A stretch of 64,000 bases of DNA, from contig NZ_CP007142.1 in assembly GCF_000940805.1 (NCBI RefSeq), positions 2,208,593 through 2,272,592 on the forward strand. The letters run 5' to 3'. The notes beneath the pieces were generated by a model. That model worked only from the letters and a program-made list of their open reading frames with translations. It was not told the origin of the DNA and made no database searches. A program made the position numbers and the translations under genes. Source of the stretch: Gynuella sunshinyii YC6258 (GTDB lineage Bacteria > Pseudomonadota > Gammaproteobacteria > Pseudomonadales > Natronospirillaceae). Of the stretch, positions 26,401-35,563 are shown in pieces. How positions within the stretch are numbered: position 1 is the first letter of the stretch; each line of letters starts with the position of its first letter.

Positions 26401-28857
26401 GCCGACATGGTCATCCTGAACCCAGACTACCGGACTGGCCTGAGTGGGTTGATCAATGCGCAGGGCCACACTGTTGCGACTGGATTGCCATAGATGCAGG
26501 TCCACGTCCATGTCCACTGCCGCATCCACGTAGCGGTCGGAACTGGCTGGCTGATTCAGTAACACCGACCCCTGGGCTCGCAGGCCCTGGTCGAAGTCCG
26601 CCTGTCCATCAGCCTGCAGGTGAGTGCGTACCCGCAACTCATCGGTATCGAGATCGGCTTCGATCAGGGCATTGCCGTTGATGTGTAAATTAGCCTTAGG
26701 AGTGGCGGTGTTGATGGCTATGCTATCGGCATTCAGGTGTAACAGATGGCCCGGATCGGCATCGTGAATTTCAAGTACTGGCCGATGGTCGAGCTGTCGC
26801 AGAGTGACCTGTTGCTGGTCAACACTCATCCAGTTGGCGACCGTCATCGAACCATCGATGGTGGTAGCGCCTTTAAGCTGGATACCATCGTTCAGTCGCT
26901 CGCCATCAAGGCTGATTCGGGTATCCGATACCGACAGCGCGTCGATCTCAGGTTTACCCTGCGGATGAACCGTGAGGCCGGCAGCGGCGGTGATTTCACC
27001 GTCGGCAGTCAGGGTTCCGCCGATGTGCAGATCAGCTTCGGGGTCAGCGCGCAGAATGCCGACTTTATCCCCCTGAGTGGCGAGTAATGTGGTGTCATCG
27101 TGACACACCAGCAGGGCTTGATTATCTGCCCCGCGGGCAATGATGGTCGCAGCGGTCACGCCGGCTGGTACTATACCTTCGGTCCCTGCCTGGTTATTGC
27201 CCACAGATACTTCCAGAGTATTGTCCACGGTCAGACCGTCATTGAGCCAGGCGTGGCCTTGACCCGTCAGGGTTCCTTGGATATGGGTATCACCGTAGAT
27301 GTCCGTGCCACCATAAAAGTCCAACGTGCTGGCAGGATTCTTACTGCCCAGGCGAACATTTGTATCGTTGACCAGCACGGTGGTTTCGCCGTTGCGGTCA
27401 TCAATACGCAGACCCGCATGGCCTTCGGTTTCTTTCACATGGAGGGTGGCACCGGGCTTTAGATTTTGATCCGCCGACAGTATAAGGGTTTCATCAAAGC
27501 GGGCCTCGCCGGCTACCGTCAGTTTGTCGCCCAGCTGGCTCTCGCCGGCCACGGTCAGTTTGTCGCCCAGCTTGCTTTCGCCGTCTACCTTCAGTTTGTC
27601 GCCCAGCTTGCTCTCGCCGACCACCGTCAGATTGCCACCCAAGTGGCTGTCGCTGGCCACCGTCAGATTGCCACCCAATTGGCTGTCCCCCTTGAGGCTC
27701 AGGTTCGCTTTGCCGGTAATGTCCTTTTGCACCTCGATGCCTTCGCCGACATTGAGTTGTCCGTCGACTTCGGTGTTTGCAAGTAAACTCTTCTTGTCGA
27801 CCGTCAATTCGCCTTGCAGTTGGGTGTCACCACTGAATGTAAGTTGGGCATCGTGGTTATCCATACCGGTTTGGACGCTGAGGACGGTGCTATCGTTCTG
27901 GCGCAATCGCAGCGCGCTTTGTTCGTCATCGCAGAGGATATCAAGGCGTGACTTTGGTGCGCTGGTGCCGATCCCGATATTGTTGCTCACCGCCAGACTG
28001 TAGTCCGATTCAACCTTCTGAACTGTTGAGCCGATGGCCAAACTGCCGTTGACGTCAACCGGGTTGCTGGGGGTGGCGTGGCCAATACCCAGATTCCCGT
28101 TTTGATCGACCACAATGTCGTGGGCATCGCCATCGATGTGTAACAAATCACCTTTACCGGTCTGTTGCAGTGATAACAGTGCAGTTTCATCGGTATGGCT
28201 GCCGCTGATTTGCAAGGAGCCATCGATGCTGGCACTGCCTGACATATCCAGATCGCCTTCGAGAACGGCTTTACCTTTGACAGTCAACGCCGTGGGCTCT
28301 TCTCCATCTACTTCACCTCCTCCACAGCCGGTGGTGACGGAACGGCTGAAATGCCCATCTTGAGCGCTTAGGGTACCGGTGATTTTACTATCGCCAGTGA
28401 CCTTTAACTGGCTGTCGGTAGCATTGATTTCCACGCTGCCATTGGGTTCTGCCTGATAGTAAACCTTCAGGGCGTTAAAGGCGGTCAAACGGTCATCTTT
28501 GCTGAAGCTCAATTGCTCGCCGACTTTGAGGGTGCCCGTGACAGACAGGGATTTATCAATCGTCAGTTTGTCGGTGCTGATGGTCAGACCATCATCCTCG
28601 GCAATGACGGTGGCATCTATAAATCTGGCAAAATCTTTGCCTTCTGGGCGCTGGTTATCGGCGAACTTTTCTTTCAGCTCGCTGCGTTTGGTTTCGCTGG
28701 CCGGGACCGATTGCTGAGTTTCTGAACTGCCATCAGATCCAGGGTTTGTGGCCTCAGTTTCAGTGGTTTCTGAGTTGTCACCAGATGCAGGGTTTGTGTC
28801 ATTAGTCACAGTGGTTTCTGAACTGTCATCAGATGTAGGAAGTGTTTCATCAATCAT
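23440..28857 (-). CDS. Giant eCIS tail-fibre-like protein with tandem repeats
   Basis: 1805-residue beta-rich protein in the Afp13 (fibre) position. The N-terminal 70 residues are Ser/Thr/Glu-rich, then a short region shared with phage-like fibres (KDFARFIDATVIAEDDGL). Residues about 75-1480 are built of repeated short beta units (LxVxGxxxLxGxLxVxG) interspersed with GIGTxxPxxxLDVxG units typical of bacterial fibre and adhesin shafts. The last ~300 residues form a parallel beta-helix (pectate-lyase-like) with repeated GGAxY and GGGAYRC turns and many cysteines, the probable tip and receptor or glycan-binding domain. AAGGAACC precedes the start. Confidence 0.75.
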   Translation of the reverse strand: MIDETLPTSDDSSETTVTNDTNPASGDNSETTETEATNPGSDGSSETQQSVPASETKRSELKEKFADNQRPEGKDFARFIDATVIAEDDGLTISTDKLTIDKSLSVTGTLKVGEQLSFSKDDRLTAFNALKVYYQAEPNGSVEINATDSQLKVTGDSKITGTLSAQDGHFSRSVTTGCGGGEVDGEEPTALTVKGKAVLEGDLDMSGSASIDGSLQISGSHTDETALLSLQQTGKGDLLHIDGDAHDIVVDQNGNLGIGHATPSNPVDVNGSLAIGSTVQKVESDYSLAVSNNIGIGTSAPKSRLDILCDDEQSALRLRQNDSTVLSVQTGMDNHDAQLTFSGDTQLQGELTVDKKSLLANTEVDGQLNVGEGIEVQKDITGKANLSLKGDSQLGGNLTVASDSHLGGNLTVVGESKLGDKLKVDGESKLGDKLTVAGESQLGDKLTVAGEARFDETLILSADQNLKPGATLHVKETEGHAGLRIDDRNGETTVLVNDTNVRLGSKNPASTLDFYGGTDIYGDTHIQGTLTGQGHAWLNDGLTVDNTLEVSVGNNQAGTEGIVPAGVTAATIIARGADNQALLVCHDDTTLLATQGDKVGILRADPEADLHIGGTLTADGEITAAAGLTVHPQGKPEIDALSVSDTRISLDGERLNDGIQLKGATTIDGSMTVANWMSVDQQQVTLRQLDHRPVLEIHDADPGHLLHLNADSIAINTATPKANLHINGNALIEADLDTDELRVRTHLQADGQADFDQGLRAQGSVLLNQPASSDRYVDAAVDMDVDLHLWQSSRNSVALRIDQPTQASPVVWVQDDHVGINTDTPEKQLSVKGDTHLDGALSVTGHTDLQADAQVTGRVNIGDDLNVAGNANISGSLNVTGACSLADELLVSGHAEVVGSANFDENVQVQKNLAIGVKEASARIHVQADGSQPALRIDGDTAKTCQLIVTQNKVGIGQLTPQVALDVADDVHIGDSLSVDGRTYLNASLDVKGDTHLDGALSVTGHTDLQADAQVAGRVNIGDDLNVAGTTNISGHLNVADTCSLGDQLSVSGSAEVQGPAHFDDHVQVQKNLAIGVKEASARIHVAADGSQPALRIDGDNTKSCQLIVSQNKVGIGQLTPQSALDVADDVHIGDSLSVDGRTYLNASLDVAQDTYLKSDLLVNEKSRLREQTILGVTTPDMDETRAQLFIADTSYAEAMRIESPNHDSIVVKEGRLGIGTASPDLSLDVRGGAAISETLRVDGNAQLNGELEVEEKLVARGSLDVSKKSEFGSDVQISGDLSVEDRVSIEETLTVSGDTQLDAELTVTAGTTLNGPLTVNNSAVLQQAVQINDQLTVARDLRAGQTLQVADSLAVGTATAQASLHVQSQTEQTPLRVDRKTSGSPAQNLMTLTPAGDLGLGTSAPSARLDVNGNAMINGQLQTVALSNSGPLATARLQISQQLQLGDGPIISGISNDFTLGGDSGVSGLLPTQAAVKGYIDNVILPFGNGGKTHIISTQTEFDRLFNKEGYESVPITENTTVILLPQGNNDYGISPYLLRKTIRLASNVSIVGFNPHSTIIRKQTPKARFELVGSSAQWLSNVHLEGFTFDGNNLHTTQNGGAFYLEYARDCQLNCVIRYHRISGNGAALYGKRIDSQNSSAVNIQALHISHCQATELSSQPDNLLNEGGAAWGLGYSEIHADHCQADQGGAVAWCSDCQVRATACIATANGGGAYRCERLSLYASDCRVQTYGTTLTGKGGGAYYCSDLICDGFWKGNNAAEGPHIYASNSLTDDQEERHYWRGDYVGRRIDSGEGVWRVHNE
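25441..26400 (-). repeat. Two tandem copies of a 480-bp unit inside the fibre gene
   Basis: The segment starting AACGCTCAGG at 25441 recurs at 25921, a 480-bp (160-codon) period. The copies encode near-identical VHIGDSLSVDG, GRVNIGDDLNVAG and VQVQKNLAIGVKEASARIH blocks. In-frame, so it lengthens the fibre shaft. Confidence 0.75.
27500..27690 (-). repeat. 36-bp tandem repeats inside the fibre gene
   Basis: About five to six copies of a 36-bp (12-codon) unit encoding LGDKLTVAGESK-type units. Copies differ mainly by single substitutions. Likely source of shaft-length variation by slippage. Confidence 0.75.
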
Positions 28858-28866
28858 AGTGGTTCC

Positions 28867-31749
28867 TTAGAGGGTGTTGGGGGCGCTGATATGTACGGTA
28901 AAACGCGGCAGTCCCGGCGTAGCCGGGTTGATATACGCCGCATTGATCGGGTAACTGGGTTTCAGATAATCCAGCGGCTGATAGCCAATCCGGAAATTGC
29001 AGCCGATGGTCGCTTGACCAATTGGGTAGGGGTTGAACATCTGTTCCAGCCGTTCGTGGGCCAGTGCAAATAGCAGACTGTCTGCGTCAAGACCTCCGTA
29101 AGTTTCGGCTTTGGGGCTCAGCAGCTCGGCCAGTTGATCGTGGATCTGTTCGAAATTGCTTCCATTGATCTTGTCTTTGTCATCGGTGTGCAGCCACACT
29201 TCGATGGCGTCGATCAGCGGCTGCCACGGATTATTCTTGGTCGGGTCCACAAGTGTACTCAGGATCTGTTCCAGCAAACTGTCGGGTGCCTTGATGAAGG
29301 TGCGCAGATGAGCGGACAGCCGGCTGATCCGTTGGTTTTCATCGTCGAGCTTTTCCGGATCGTCGCACGTACCTGAGTCCCCATCACAGCTCAGAGAAAA
29401 CCTCAGCGGTTTGTGGATCAGGGCGTTTTGCAGCTGACCGGACAGCCGGTTGACCGGTTGGTCTTCACTGTCATCGGTCTGACCCTGATCGTTGTCCGGA
29501 TCAGTATTAGTGGTCAACGTAACCGGCAGCGGTTTTTGGGTCATGGCATTTTGCCAGCAGTAGTACAGCCGCTCGAACAGGCTCATTAATGGCCGTGACA
29601 GGGTGATCACTCTAATGCGCTGATGCACAGGGGACTGACGGCGCAACTGCTCTGCCAGCAGGTTTTGGAACTCGGAGTTGGCAAACCGGCTGGGCCAGTC
29701 GGGTACTACAAAATAGAGCAGGTAGGGTTGATAACTTTCGGCATCGGCACCGTGGCGCAGCAATTCACTTTCGAGCAGATAAATGCTTTCGCGATTGTTC
29801 ACCGCCAGCGGAATCTGACCAATGTGAGACCAACCCATAAAACGGCCGATGCGACTCAACAGCCCGGCAGGAGGCGCTGTTAATGGTTGCGGATTCAGAT
29901 AATTGGCTGCCCCCGCCCGTTGCTGGCTCAGGCGCGGGTAATCGTTGAGGATGGCGGCCATATCCAGCAGCGATTTCAGAGCCACGAGTTTGTCCAGCAG
30001 TGGCTGATCCTGGCTGATGTCGGCGGGTATGGGATTGAACTGATCAATATAGTGGCTGAACACCGGCCGGTATTTCAACAGGCTGTTGTCCAGTCGCTTT
30101 TCCGCAAACCGGGCCAGCAGGTGATCGAGTGAGTGAACCAGCCGGTTCAGCTGCCATTGGCTCAGGATCGGTTCAAGGTCATCTTGAAAGCCCTGCTGTT
30201 GATATTGATCAAAATAATCGGTCAGTAATTGTTGCATGCCGCTGATACCGGTAATCGGCTGACTCAGTTGGGTGTGCGGCAGTTGCCGGACATCCTGCCA
30301 GAACTGGTTGATGGCGGCAGACGTTAGTGTTTCGCTGGCAAGCATGGTGTTGAAAATGCCGGTCAGCCGGGTATAGACCGCAGTATCCGGTATCGCCAGC
30401 AGCCGGCGCAGGTTGTCCAGTTGGGCCATCTGGTCGGCCAGCAACTGATCGAACAGGGTCAGAAATCCTTTCAGTTGCAGAATCCCGGCATTGTCTAAAC
30501 GACGCTTGGGATCATCGAAACGTTGTTCCATCAGTTGGTAGATTTCCGGAAATTCCCGTTGGATCGATACGTAGTCGCGCAGCTGCCGGTAACGCTGGCT
30601 GACGAAATCACTCAGCACCGGGGTTGAGAGCACCGTGCTGGCATCGCCGTCGGCGTTGACCTGGTCGATGATCTGTTGGCGTACTTCTTCGCTCAGGCGG
30701 TAGGGCTGGCCATCGACAGTGAGTTCGAGTGACGCCAGCGAAGTGGCCAGATCCAGCGTCAGGATTTTCTGTGCCTCGGAAGCGCTGCTTCCGGTCAGGT
30801 CCCTCAGATCGATGCGCCAGTAATAACGGCGGTCCTCAATAACGGCTTTTCGTTCGCCATCTTCTTCCACCACCACCTGGGCAAAACTGAGTCCGTTGAT
30901 TTCTGTCAGACCGTCGACGGTTCTGACTGCATCGAGAATATCGCTGGTATAGAGTCGTTCGGGCAGGACGACATCCTTCAGGTCGCTCTGTTGCATCAGA
31001 CCGTTGGTGGTCAAAGGCCCCTGGTAGATTTCATCGCCGCTGAGGCCCTGCTGTTGCAGCTTCTCCAGGCTGTATCTGGGGATGTCAGGCGTGATCACCT
31101 GACGGCAGATGCGAAATACTTCGGCCAGACTGGCAATGGGATCCTGTACGTCTTCCAATCCCAGCGACATGCACACGGCTACCGGTTGGGTATCCATGAT
31201 CAGAATGCCGTCCAGGTCCTGGTTGACGTTGCGCAGTGACATAAAGCGATGCCGGACCCGATGGATCAGGTCTGCCTGTTCGCAGGGGGTCATGGCGGTC
31301 CAGGGGGTGTCCAGTTCCAGCAGCAGCCGGATGCTGGCAATGGGAAAACTGGTCGAGCCGTCTTCAGGGGTCTGACTGGCGCTCATAATGGAGACATTCC
31401 GCACGCCGGCCACGTCGATAATGGCCTGACGGATGTCGGTGTGGGTGACCAGATTGGACGGCAGGATGGTCGGGGCCAGGAAAAAAGCGTCCGGCTCCCA
31501 GTCGTTGCGCGCCCGGTCCGGTGCCAGCAGATCTGGTACCGAAAACTCCAGCCGGTAACACATATCGGAGATGGCGAAGGAGAGGACTTCCAATAATGTG
31601 ATGCCGGGGTCCGCGGTATTGTGATCGGTCCAGTTCTGCTGGCACACCTGCTGTACCAGATTGACGGCCTGTTGTTTCAGATACAGGCTGTTCTGGCTCT
31701 GGCTGGCCAGCTCGGTATCGGTAAGCGTGGAGAGTTGTGGTTGAGACAT
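28867..31749 (-). CDS. eCIS baseplate protein (Afp12-like)
   Basis: 960-residue protein in the Afp12/Pvc12 position between Afp11-like and fibre genes. The N-terminus shows the feature common to these large baseplate wedge proteins, DHNTADPGITLLEVLSFAISDMCYRL. The C-terminus is MFNPYPIGQATIGCNFRIGYQPLDYL. The gene is preceded by GAGGT and a stem-loop, and a putative ECF promoter lies just upstream. It starts a sub-operon with the fibre and tape-measure genes. Family match is by order and motif. Confidence 0.78.
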   Translation of the reverse strand: MSQPQLSTLTDTELASQSQNSLYLKQQAVNLVQQVCQQNWTDHNTADPGITLLEVLSFAISDMCYRLEFSVPDLLAPDRARNDWEPDAFFLAPTILPSNLVTHTDIRQAIIDVAGVRNVSIMSASQTPEDGSTSFPIASIRLLLELDTPWTAMTPCEQADLIHRVRHRFMSLRNVNQDLDGILIMDTQPVAVCMSLGLEDVQDPIASLAEVFRICRQVITPDIPRYSLEKLQQQGLSGDEIYQGPLTTNGLMQQSDLKDVVLPERLYTSDILDAVRTVDGLTEINGLSFAQVVVEEDGERKAVIEDRRYYWRIDLRDLTGSSASEAQKILTLDLATSLASLELTVDGQPYRLSEEVRQQIIDQVNADGDASTVLSTPVLSDFVSQRYRQLRDYVSIQREFPEIYQLMEQRFDDPKRRLDNAGILQLKGFLTLFDQLLADQMAQLDNLRRLLAIPDTAVYTRLTGIFNTMLASETLTSAAINQFWQDVRQLPHTQLSQPITGISGMQQLLTDYFDQYQQQGFQDDLEPILSQWQLNRLVHSLDHLLARFAEKRLDNSLLKYRPVFSHYIDQFNPIPADISQDQPLLDKLVALKSLLDMAAILNDYPRLSQQRAGAANYLNPQPLTAPPAGLLSRIGRFMGWSHIGQIPLAVNNRESIYLLESELLRHGADAESYQPYLLYFVVPDWPSRFANSEFQNLLAEQLRRQSPVHQRIRVITLSRPLMSLFERLYYCWQNAMTQKPLPVTLTTNTDPDNDQGQTDDSEDQPVNRLSGQLQNALIHKPLRFSLSCDGDSGTCDDPEKLDDENQRISRLSAHLRTFIKAPDSLLEQILSTLVDPTKNNPWQPLIDAIEVWLHTDDKDKINGSNFEQIHDQLAELLSPKAETYGGLDADSLLFALAHERLEQMFNPYPIGQATIGCNFRIGYQPLDYLKPSYPINAAYINPATPGLPRFTVHISAPNTL

Positions 31750-31770
31750 AGTGACCTCAATAAACAGATT

Positions 31771-31796
31771 CACTCTGATGCACCGGCATCAGAGTG
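31771..31796 (-). other. Perfect stem-loop in the leader of the baseplate gene
   Basis: CACTCTGATGC and GCATCAGAGTG form a perfect 11-bp stem with a 4-nt loop. It lies 22 bp before the start codon and immediately after the predicted transcription start of the promoter at 31808-31836, so it would be at the 5' end of that mRNA. It may stabilise the transcript. Confidence 0.7.
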
Positions 31797-31807
31797 GTGA
31801 CGTTTTG

Positions 31808-31836
31808 AATAGACGGAAACGGAGGAAAAGTGTGAA
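31808..31836 (-). promoter_or_regulatory. Putative ECF promoter P3 before the distal baseplate gene
   Basis: Minus strand reads TTCACAC, 13 nt, CCGTCTATT. Both halves and the spacing match the promoters at 44036, 62418 and (core CGTC) 63027. It sits between the two baseplate genes and would drive the Afp12-like, fibre and tape-measure genes. Confidence 0.65.
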
Positions 31837-31850
31837 TCCCGGGAAGTGGC

Positions 31851-34800
31851 TCAGCCGACTCTGAAGTCGACTTCGATGCGCCATTTTTCAATGCCTTCGA
31901 AAACGTTCTGATAGTTGTTGAACAGGGTGATGTTGTGGGTTCGGGCCGGTACCAGAATGGCATCATAGCGGCTTGAGGTAATGATATTGTCCGCCTGATA
32001 ATTCTGGTTTAGACCGGTCATGTCGGTACCCGAATTCGTCGAGATTGAATCGCCGTTGTCGGTATTTGGGTAGCGCTTGATACCGGTGGCAGTCGTCTGG
32101 TTGGCACGCATTACATAAATACTTTCCACGGCTTCATGTTGTTCCAGTCGCTGGGCCAGGTAAGTCAGTTGAATGGTATGTTGCAGGGTGGTTGCAGACG
32201 CAGCCTGATTCCACGGCGTCATGGTATTCACCAGCAGCTCATTCAATTCCCCCTGCACCCGTTCAATGTCGAAATCGTCGTAGATCTGCGCAACCAGGGT
32301 AATGGTGACCTCTTCATAAATCGGATCCTGAACGATGGGGGTTACTTCATCAGGGCTGACACTGTCGATAAACCGCTGGATCTGACGCTTCAGATAAAGC
32401 GGTATCTTGGGCTGCAGAATCTCGGGGTTGTGGTTGGCTGGCACCACTACCATTGTCACCGGAAACCCGGTACTGAAATCGAAGGTGTCGCTGGTGTCTG
32501 GATTTTCACCGCTATCCGTTGTATCTCCGTTATCGGAGGTGTCACTGGTGTCCGTGGCAATGCAGCGGGCCAGATAGAGTTCCGGAAATTTGCCCAGTAC
32601 CAGACGCTCGTAGTCCCAGGCCAGCAGGGCGCGTTGTTTGTGGCGCAGCCGTTCGCTGGCACGCACCTGCATGGTGGTTGCGGTTTCGGCCGGTTTGGCG
32701 GCAAACGAAGGATATGGTTGGGCGACTTCGGCTACTGCCGCCTGGGCCTCCGTCAGGGCGTTGATGGTGCCGGCGGCCAGTGGCTGGGTGTAATGATCAG
32801 CCGCAACGGTGTCACTGGCGAGTTCCACTTCGAGCCCCTGCGCGTAGATATCGCGGATGCGTGAATAGCGGGCATGGTTGCTGCCGTCTTCCACTGCATT
32901 GTTGGCAATACTGACGCGGATCCAGAAACGCTGCGGATCGATGAAGTTGTTGTGGTAGTCGAGTGCCGGCAGGTCAAACGTTATGATGCCGCTGTCCAGC
33001 AATTGATACGTGGAGTCCTCGATGATGCTGGCGCTATTGCTGAGGCTGCTGTCGAAATACTGCCAGCCGCTGTCGCTGAGGTATTGAAAATCGATGAGCG
33101 GATAGTCGGTAATATTACTGCCATCCACCGGATCCAACTGGAAATACACTCGTAACTGGGTAGGTAGTTTCAACTGGCCGATGCTGATATACAGATAACC
33201 GCGCTGATCAAAATACGGCAGCAGTGCCAGCCCATTGTTCACCTGACTGATGACCGGTCGACCGAGGGGAAGGACGTGGCGCATGAGCAGCTGGCCGGTA
33301 TCGTCTGTCAGGCTGACGCTGCTGTCATAATTCAGGGTCAGGCGATCCAGTTGCGGGGTGTAAGGTTGCTGCACCATTAATGGCTGATAATCGCTATCGT
33401 TAAAATGCCGGGCGTTGAGCTGGGCGGCATACTGGCTGACCAGACTGAAATCCTTGTGACCAAAATCCGGGCTGTTCAATTGCAGGCTGAAGTAGCGTGG
33501 CCAGAGACGCGGCCGGGTGCTGGTCAGCGGCAGCTGTTCGTAGCTCTGAACGGCGGACAGTTCGGTGTTTATAAATACCAGTGAATGGCGATCGATATTG
33601 TCTACTGGTGATTCAGTGCTGAACAGTGGTGGCAGAGGGTCAAACGGCACAGGGTCTTCCAGGTCGGACCGAAAGACCGTTGTGGTGTAAGACGGCCATG
33701 AGGGAAAATCATCCACAGTTGGATCACCACTGTATTCATGGTCAGGATCGGCATAATCGCGATAGGCGTAATAGTGTTTGTTCCAGTCATCCGGCCGGCT
33801 GAGCCAGGACAGATTCAGACTCGCGTTGCTGATGGATTTGCAGAGTAATTCCGGATGAGTGAAGTCGAATCGTGACGCCACTGCCGGACGTGCACCGAAA
33901 GGTTGAAATGGCGCGCTGGCATCAAGGGCATTGCCACCATGACCGATCACCAGACCCGGCAGACCGGTGACTGAGACGTGCAGCCGGATATCGGCAAACA
34001 GTTTGTCGTGCAGCAGTGCCGCACTCGCATCCGGCTCGTTCTCCTGCAGCCATTCGGGTTTGATCAGCAGCTTTAAAAACGGCAGTTCGCCGTCTATGCC
34101 GGTAATGGCGGCAAACTGGGGTTCACAGGTGATCGTAAGGGCGTTGTCCTGCCACTGCCAGGCGACGTCTGTGACTTCATCCGTCAGCTCCAGCAGTCCG
34201 TCGGCGGTGGTGATGGCAACATCAAACAGTTCTGCCAGCGGTACTGGCAGCTCAGGACTCTGGCCTTTGCGGACGAATGTTACTGTGATGGAGCGTTGAC
34301 CGCCAGCCAGATGGAGACAGGAGGATGCCAGTTCAAAACCCAGGCGCGGCTGGGACTGCCGCTCCAGTAGTTCGGTGGATTGGGATTGAGAATCCTCCGA
34401 TTCAGCCGGTTGGGCAGCCTCGCCAAAGGTGAATATACCTTCCTCCAGCATTTCCGCATCCTGGTCGACATTGATGCCTTCGGTCAGCAGCAGTTGTCCG
34501 GCGTCGGTCAGTCGTGACAGGGTGAACAGTTGCGCGATCTTTGCCTGATTGAACAAAGCGTTGTTGTTGGTCTGATAAATCAGGTTGTTGCCGGCGCTGT
34601 CCTGACCACCCTTAAAACGAGTGCCTTTGAGCAGTGTGACCGAGGGAGTATCGGGTGCCAGCGTTAACACCAGATGAGCGCGGTCGGCGGTTGCCGGGTT
34701 GGTACGAAATCCGAGTACGTCCTGATAGTAATAATCCAGATGACGCCGGGTAAAACGCTGCGTTTGAGCCACTGGATAACGCAACATCTGATAGCATGCC

Positions 34801-35126
34801 ATCAATGCGGTTATATCGGCACGGCTTGCCAATGCGAGGATATCATCGGTCACCGCACTGCCGGACATTAATGATTCAAGTGCTCTGGCCTGGACATCGT
34901 TCGGCAGTGCTGCCTGCCAATTGCCTTCGGCCTGACCACTGTTGGTATCATAGAAACTGATTCGTCCGGCAATGGTTCTGAGGTAACTGATCCAGTCGGC
35001 GAAGCTGCGTTGCTCAATGTTAAACGCATTGCTCTGCAAAGCCGGCAATGCGCGCTGTGTCTGTAGTTGTCCGCTACTGTGAAACTCAGGTTCACTGCTA
35101 CTGGACAGAGAGGTGTTGTTTGCCAT
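31851..35126 (-). CDS. eCIS baseplate J-like protein (Afp11-like)
   Basis: 1091-residue baseplate wedge protein of the Afp11/Pvc11 (gp6/gpJ-like) type. Near the C-terminus is the recurring APAR-like pattern RQIQRFIDSVSPDEVTPIVQDPIYEEVTITLVAQIY. The region about residues 10-200 carries RTIAGRISFYDTNSGQAEGNW and FRTNPATADRAHLVLTLA. The frame is open to a TTG at 35168, but ATG 35126 has AGGAACA in place and is preferred. It follows the gp25 gene by 38 bp, as in Afp. Confidence 0.8.
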   Translation of the reverse strand: MANNTSLSSSSEPEFHSSGQLQTQRALPALQSNAFNIEQRSFADWISYLRTIAGRISFYDTNSGQAEGNWQAALPNDVQARALESLMSGSAVTDDILALASRADITALMACYQMLRYPVAQTQRFTRRHLDYYYQDVLGFRTNPATADRAHLVLTLAPDTPSVTLLKGTRFKGGQDSAGNNLIYQTNNNALFNQAKIAQLFTLSRLTDAGQLLLTEGINVDQDAEMLEEGIFTFGEAAQPAESEDSQSQSTELLERQSQPRLGFELASSCLHLAGGQRSITVTFVRKGQSPELPVPLAELFDVAITTADGLLELTDEVTDVAWQWQDNALTITCEPQFAAITGIDGELPFLKLLIKPEWLQENEPDASAALLHDKLFADIRLHVSVTGLPGLVIGHGGNALDASAPFQPFGARPAVASRFDFTHPELLCKSISNASLNLSWLSRPDDWNKHYYAYRDYADPDHEYSGDPTVDDFPSWPSYTTTVFRSDLEDPVPFDPLPPLFSTESPVDNIDRHSLVFINTELSAVQSYEQLPLTSTRPRLWPRYFSLQLNSPDFGHKDFSLVSQYAAQLNARHFNDSDYQPLMVQQPYTPQLDRLTLNYDSSVSLTDDTGQLLMRHVLPLGRPVISQVNNGLALLPYFDQRGYLYISIGQLKLPTQLRVYFQLDPVDGSNITDYPLIDFQYLSDSGWQYFDSSLSNSASIIEDSTYQLLDSGIITFDLPALDYHNNFIDPQRFWIRVSIANNAVEDGSNHARYSRIRDIYAQGLEVELASDTVAADHYTQPLAAGTINALTEAQAAVAEVAQPYPSFAAKPAETATTMQVRASERLRHKQRALLAWDYERLVLGKFPELYLARCIATDTSDTSDNGDTTDSGENPDTSDTFDFSTGFPVTMVVVPANHNPEILQPKIPLYLKRQIQRFIDSVSPDEVTPIVQDPIYEEVTITLVAQIYDDFDIERVQGELNELLVNTMTPWNQAASATTLQHTIQLTYLAQRLEQHEAVESIYVMRANQTTATGIKRYPNTDNGDSISTNSGTDMTGLNQNYQADNIITSSRYDAILVPARTHNITLFNNYQNVFEGIEKWRIEVDFRVG

Positions 35127-35164
35127 GGGTGTTCCTGTTGCAAAAGACGAATGATTGAAAACGG

Positions 35165-35563
35165 TCAACCTTCGGTGAGATAGAGAGGGAAAACCAGATT
35201 GCCGGCCTGATTGGTGCTGTTGATCCGGTAGCTCAGCTGGATGTCGAGCAGACCGTCATAGAGGTCGTCAGTGTTGAAGGTAATCTCTTCCAGGGTGACC
35301 CGTTTTTCATACTGGCTGATGGAACGGGCGATATCCTCCTTGATGTCTGTCAGCGTTTCAGAATCGGTCGGTTGAAACAGATAGTCTTTCAAATTACAGC
35401 CATATGCCGTGTTATGCAGCCGTTCCCCGTTACGGGTATTCAGCATGATAAACAGGCTTTGCTGAATGAGTGCTTCGTCTGCCTGCATGGCAGGGCCGGT
35501 GGATGGTCGTTGAAACCGCGGTGGGAAACTCCAGCCGCTGCCGATCAGTTGATTTAAGGACAT
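35165..35563 (-). CDS. eCIS baseplate gp25-like protein (Afp9-like)
   Basis: 132-residue baseplate wedge protein of the gp25 / GPW_gp25 family. Visible features are IGSGWSFPPRF, the LNTRNGERLHNTAYGCNL block with the conserved R-x-GER, and LEEITFNTDDLYDGLLDIQLSYRI. It acts where the sheath joins the baseplate. Start is immediately after the spike gene stop at 35564. Confidence 0.9.
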   Translation of the reverse strand: MSLNQLIGSGWSFPPRFQRPSTGPAMQADEALIQQSLFIMLNTRNGERLHNTAYGCNLKDYLFQPTDSETLTDIKEDIARSISQYEKRVTLEEITFNTDDLYDGLLDIQLSYRINSTNQAGNLVFPLYLTEG

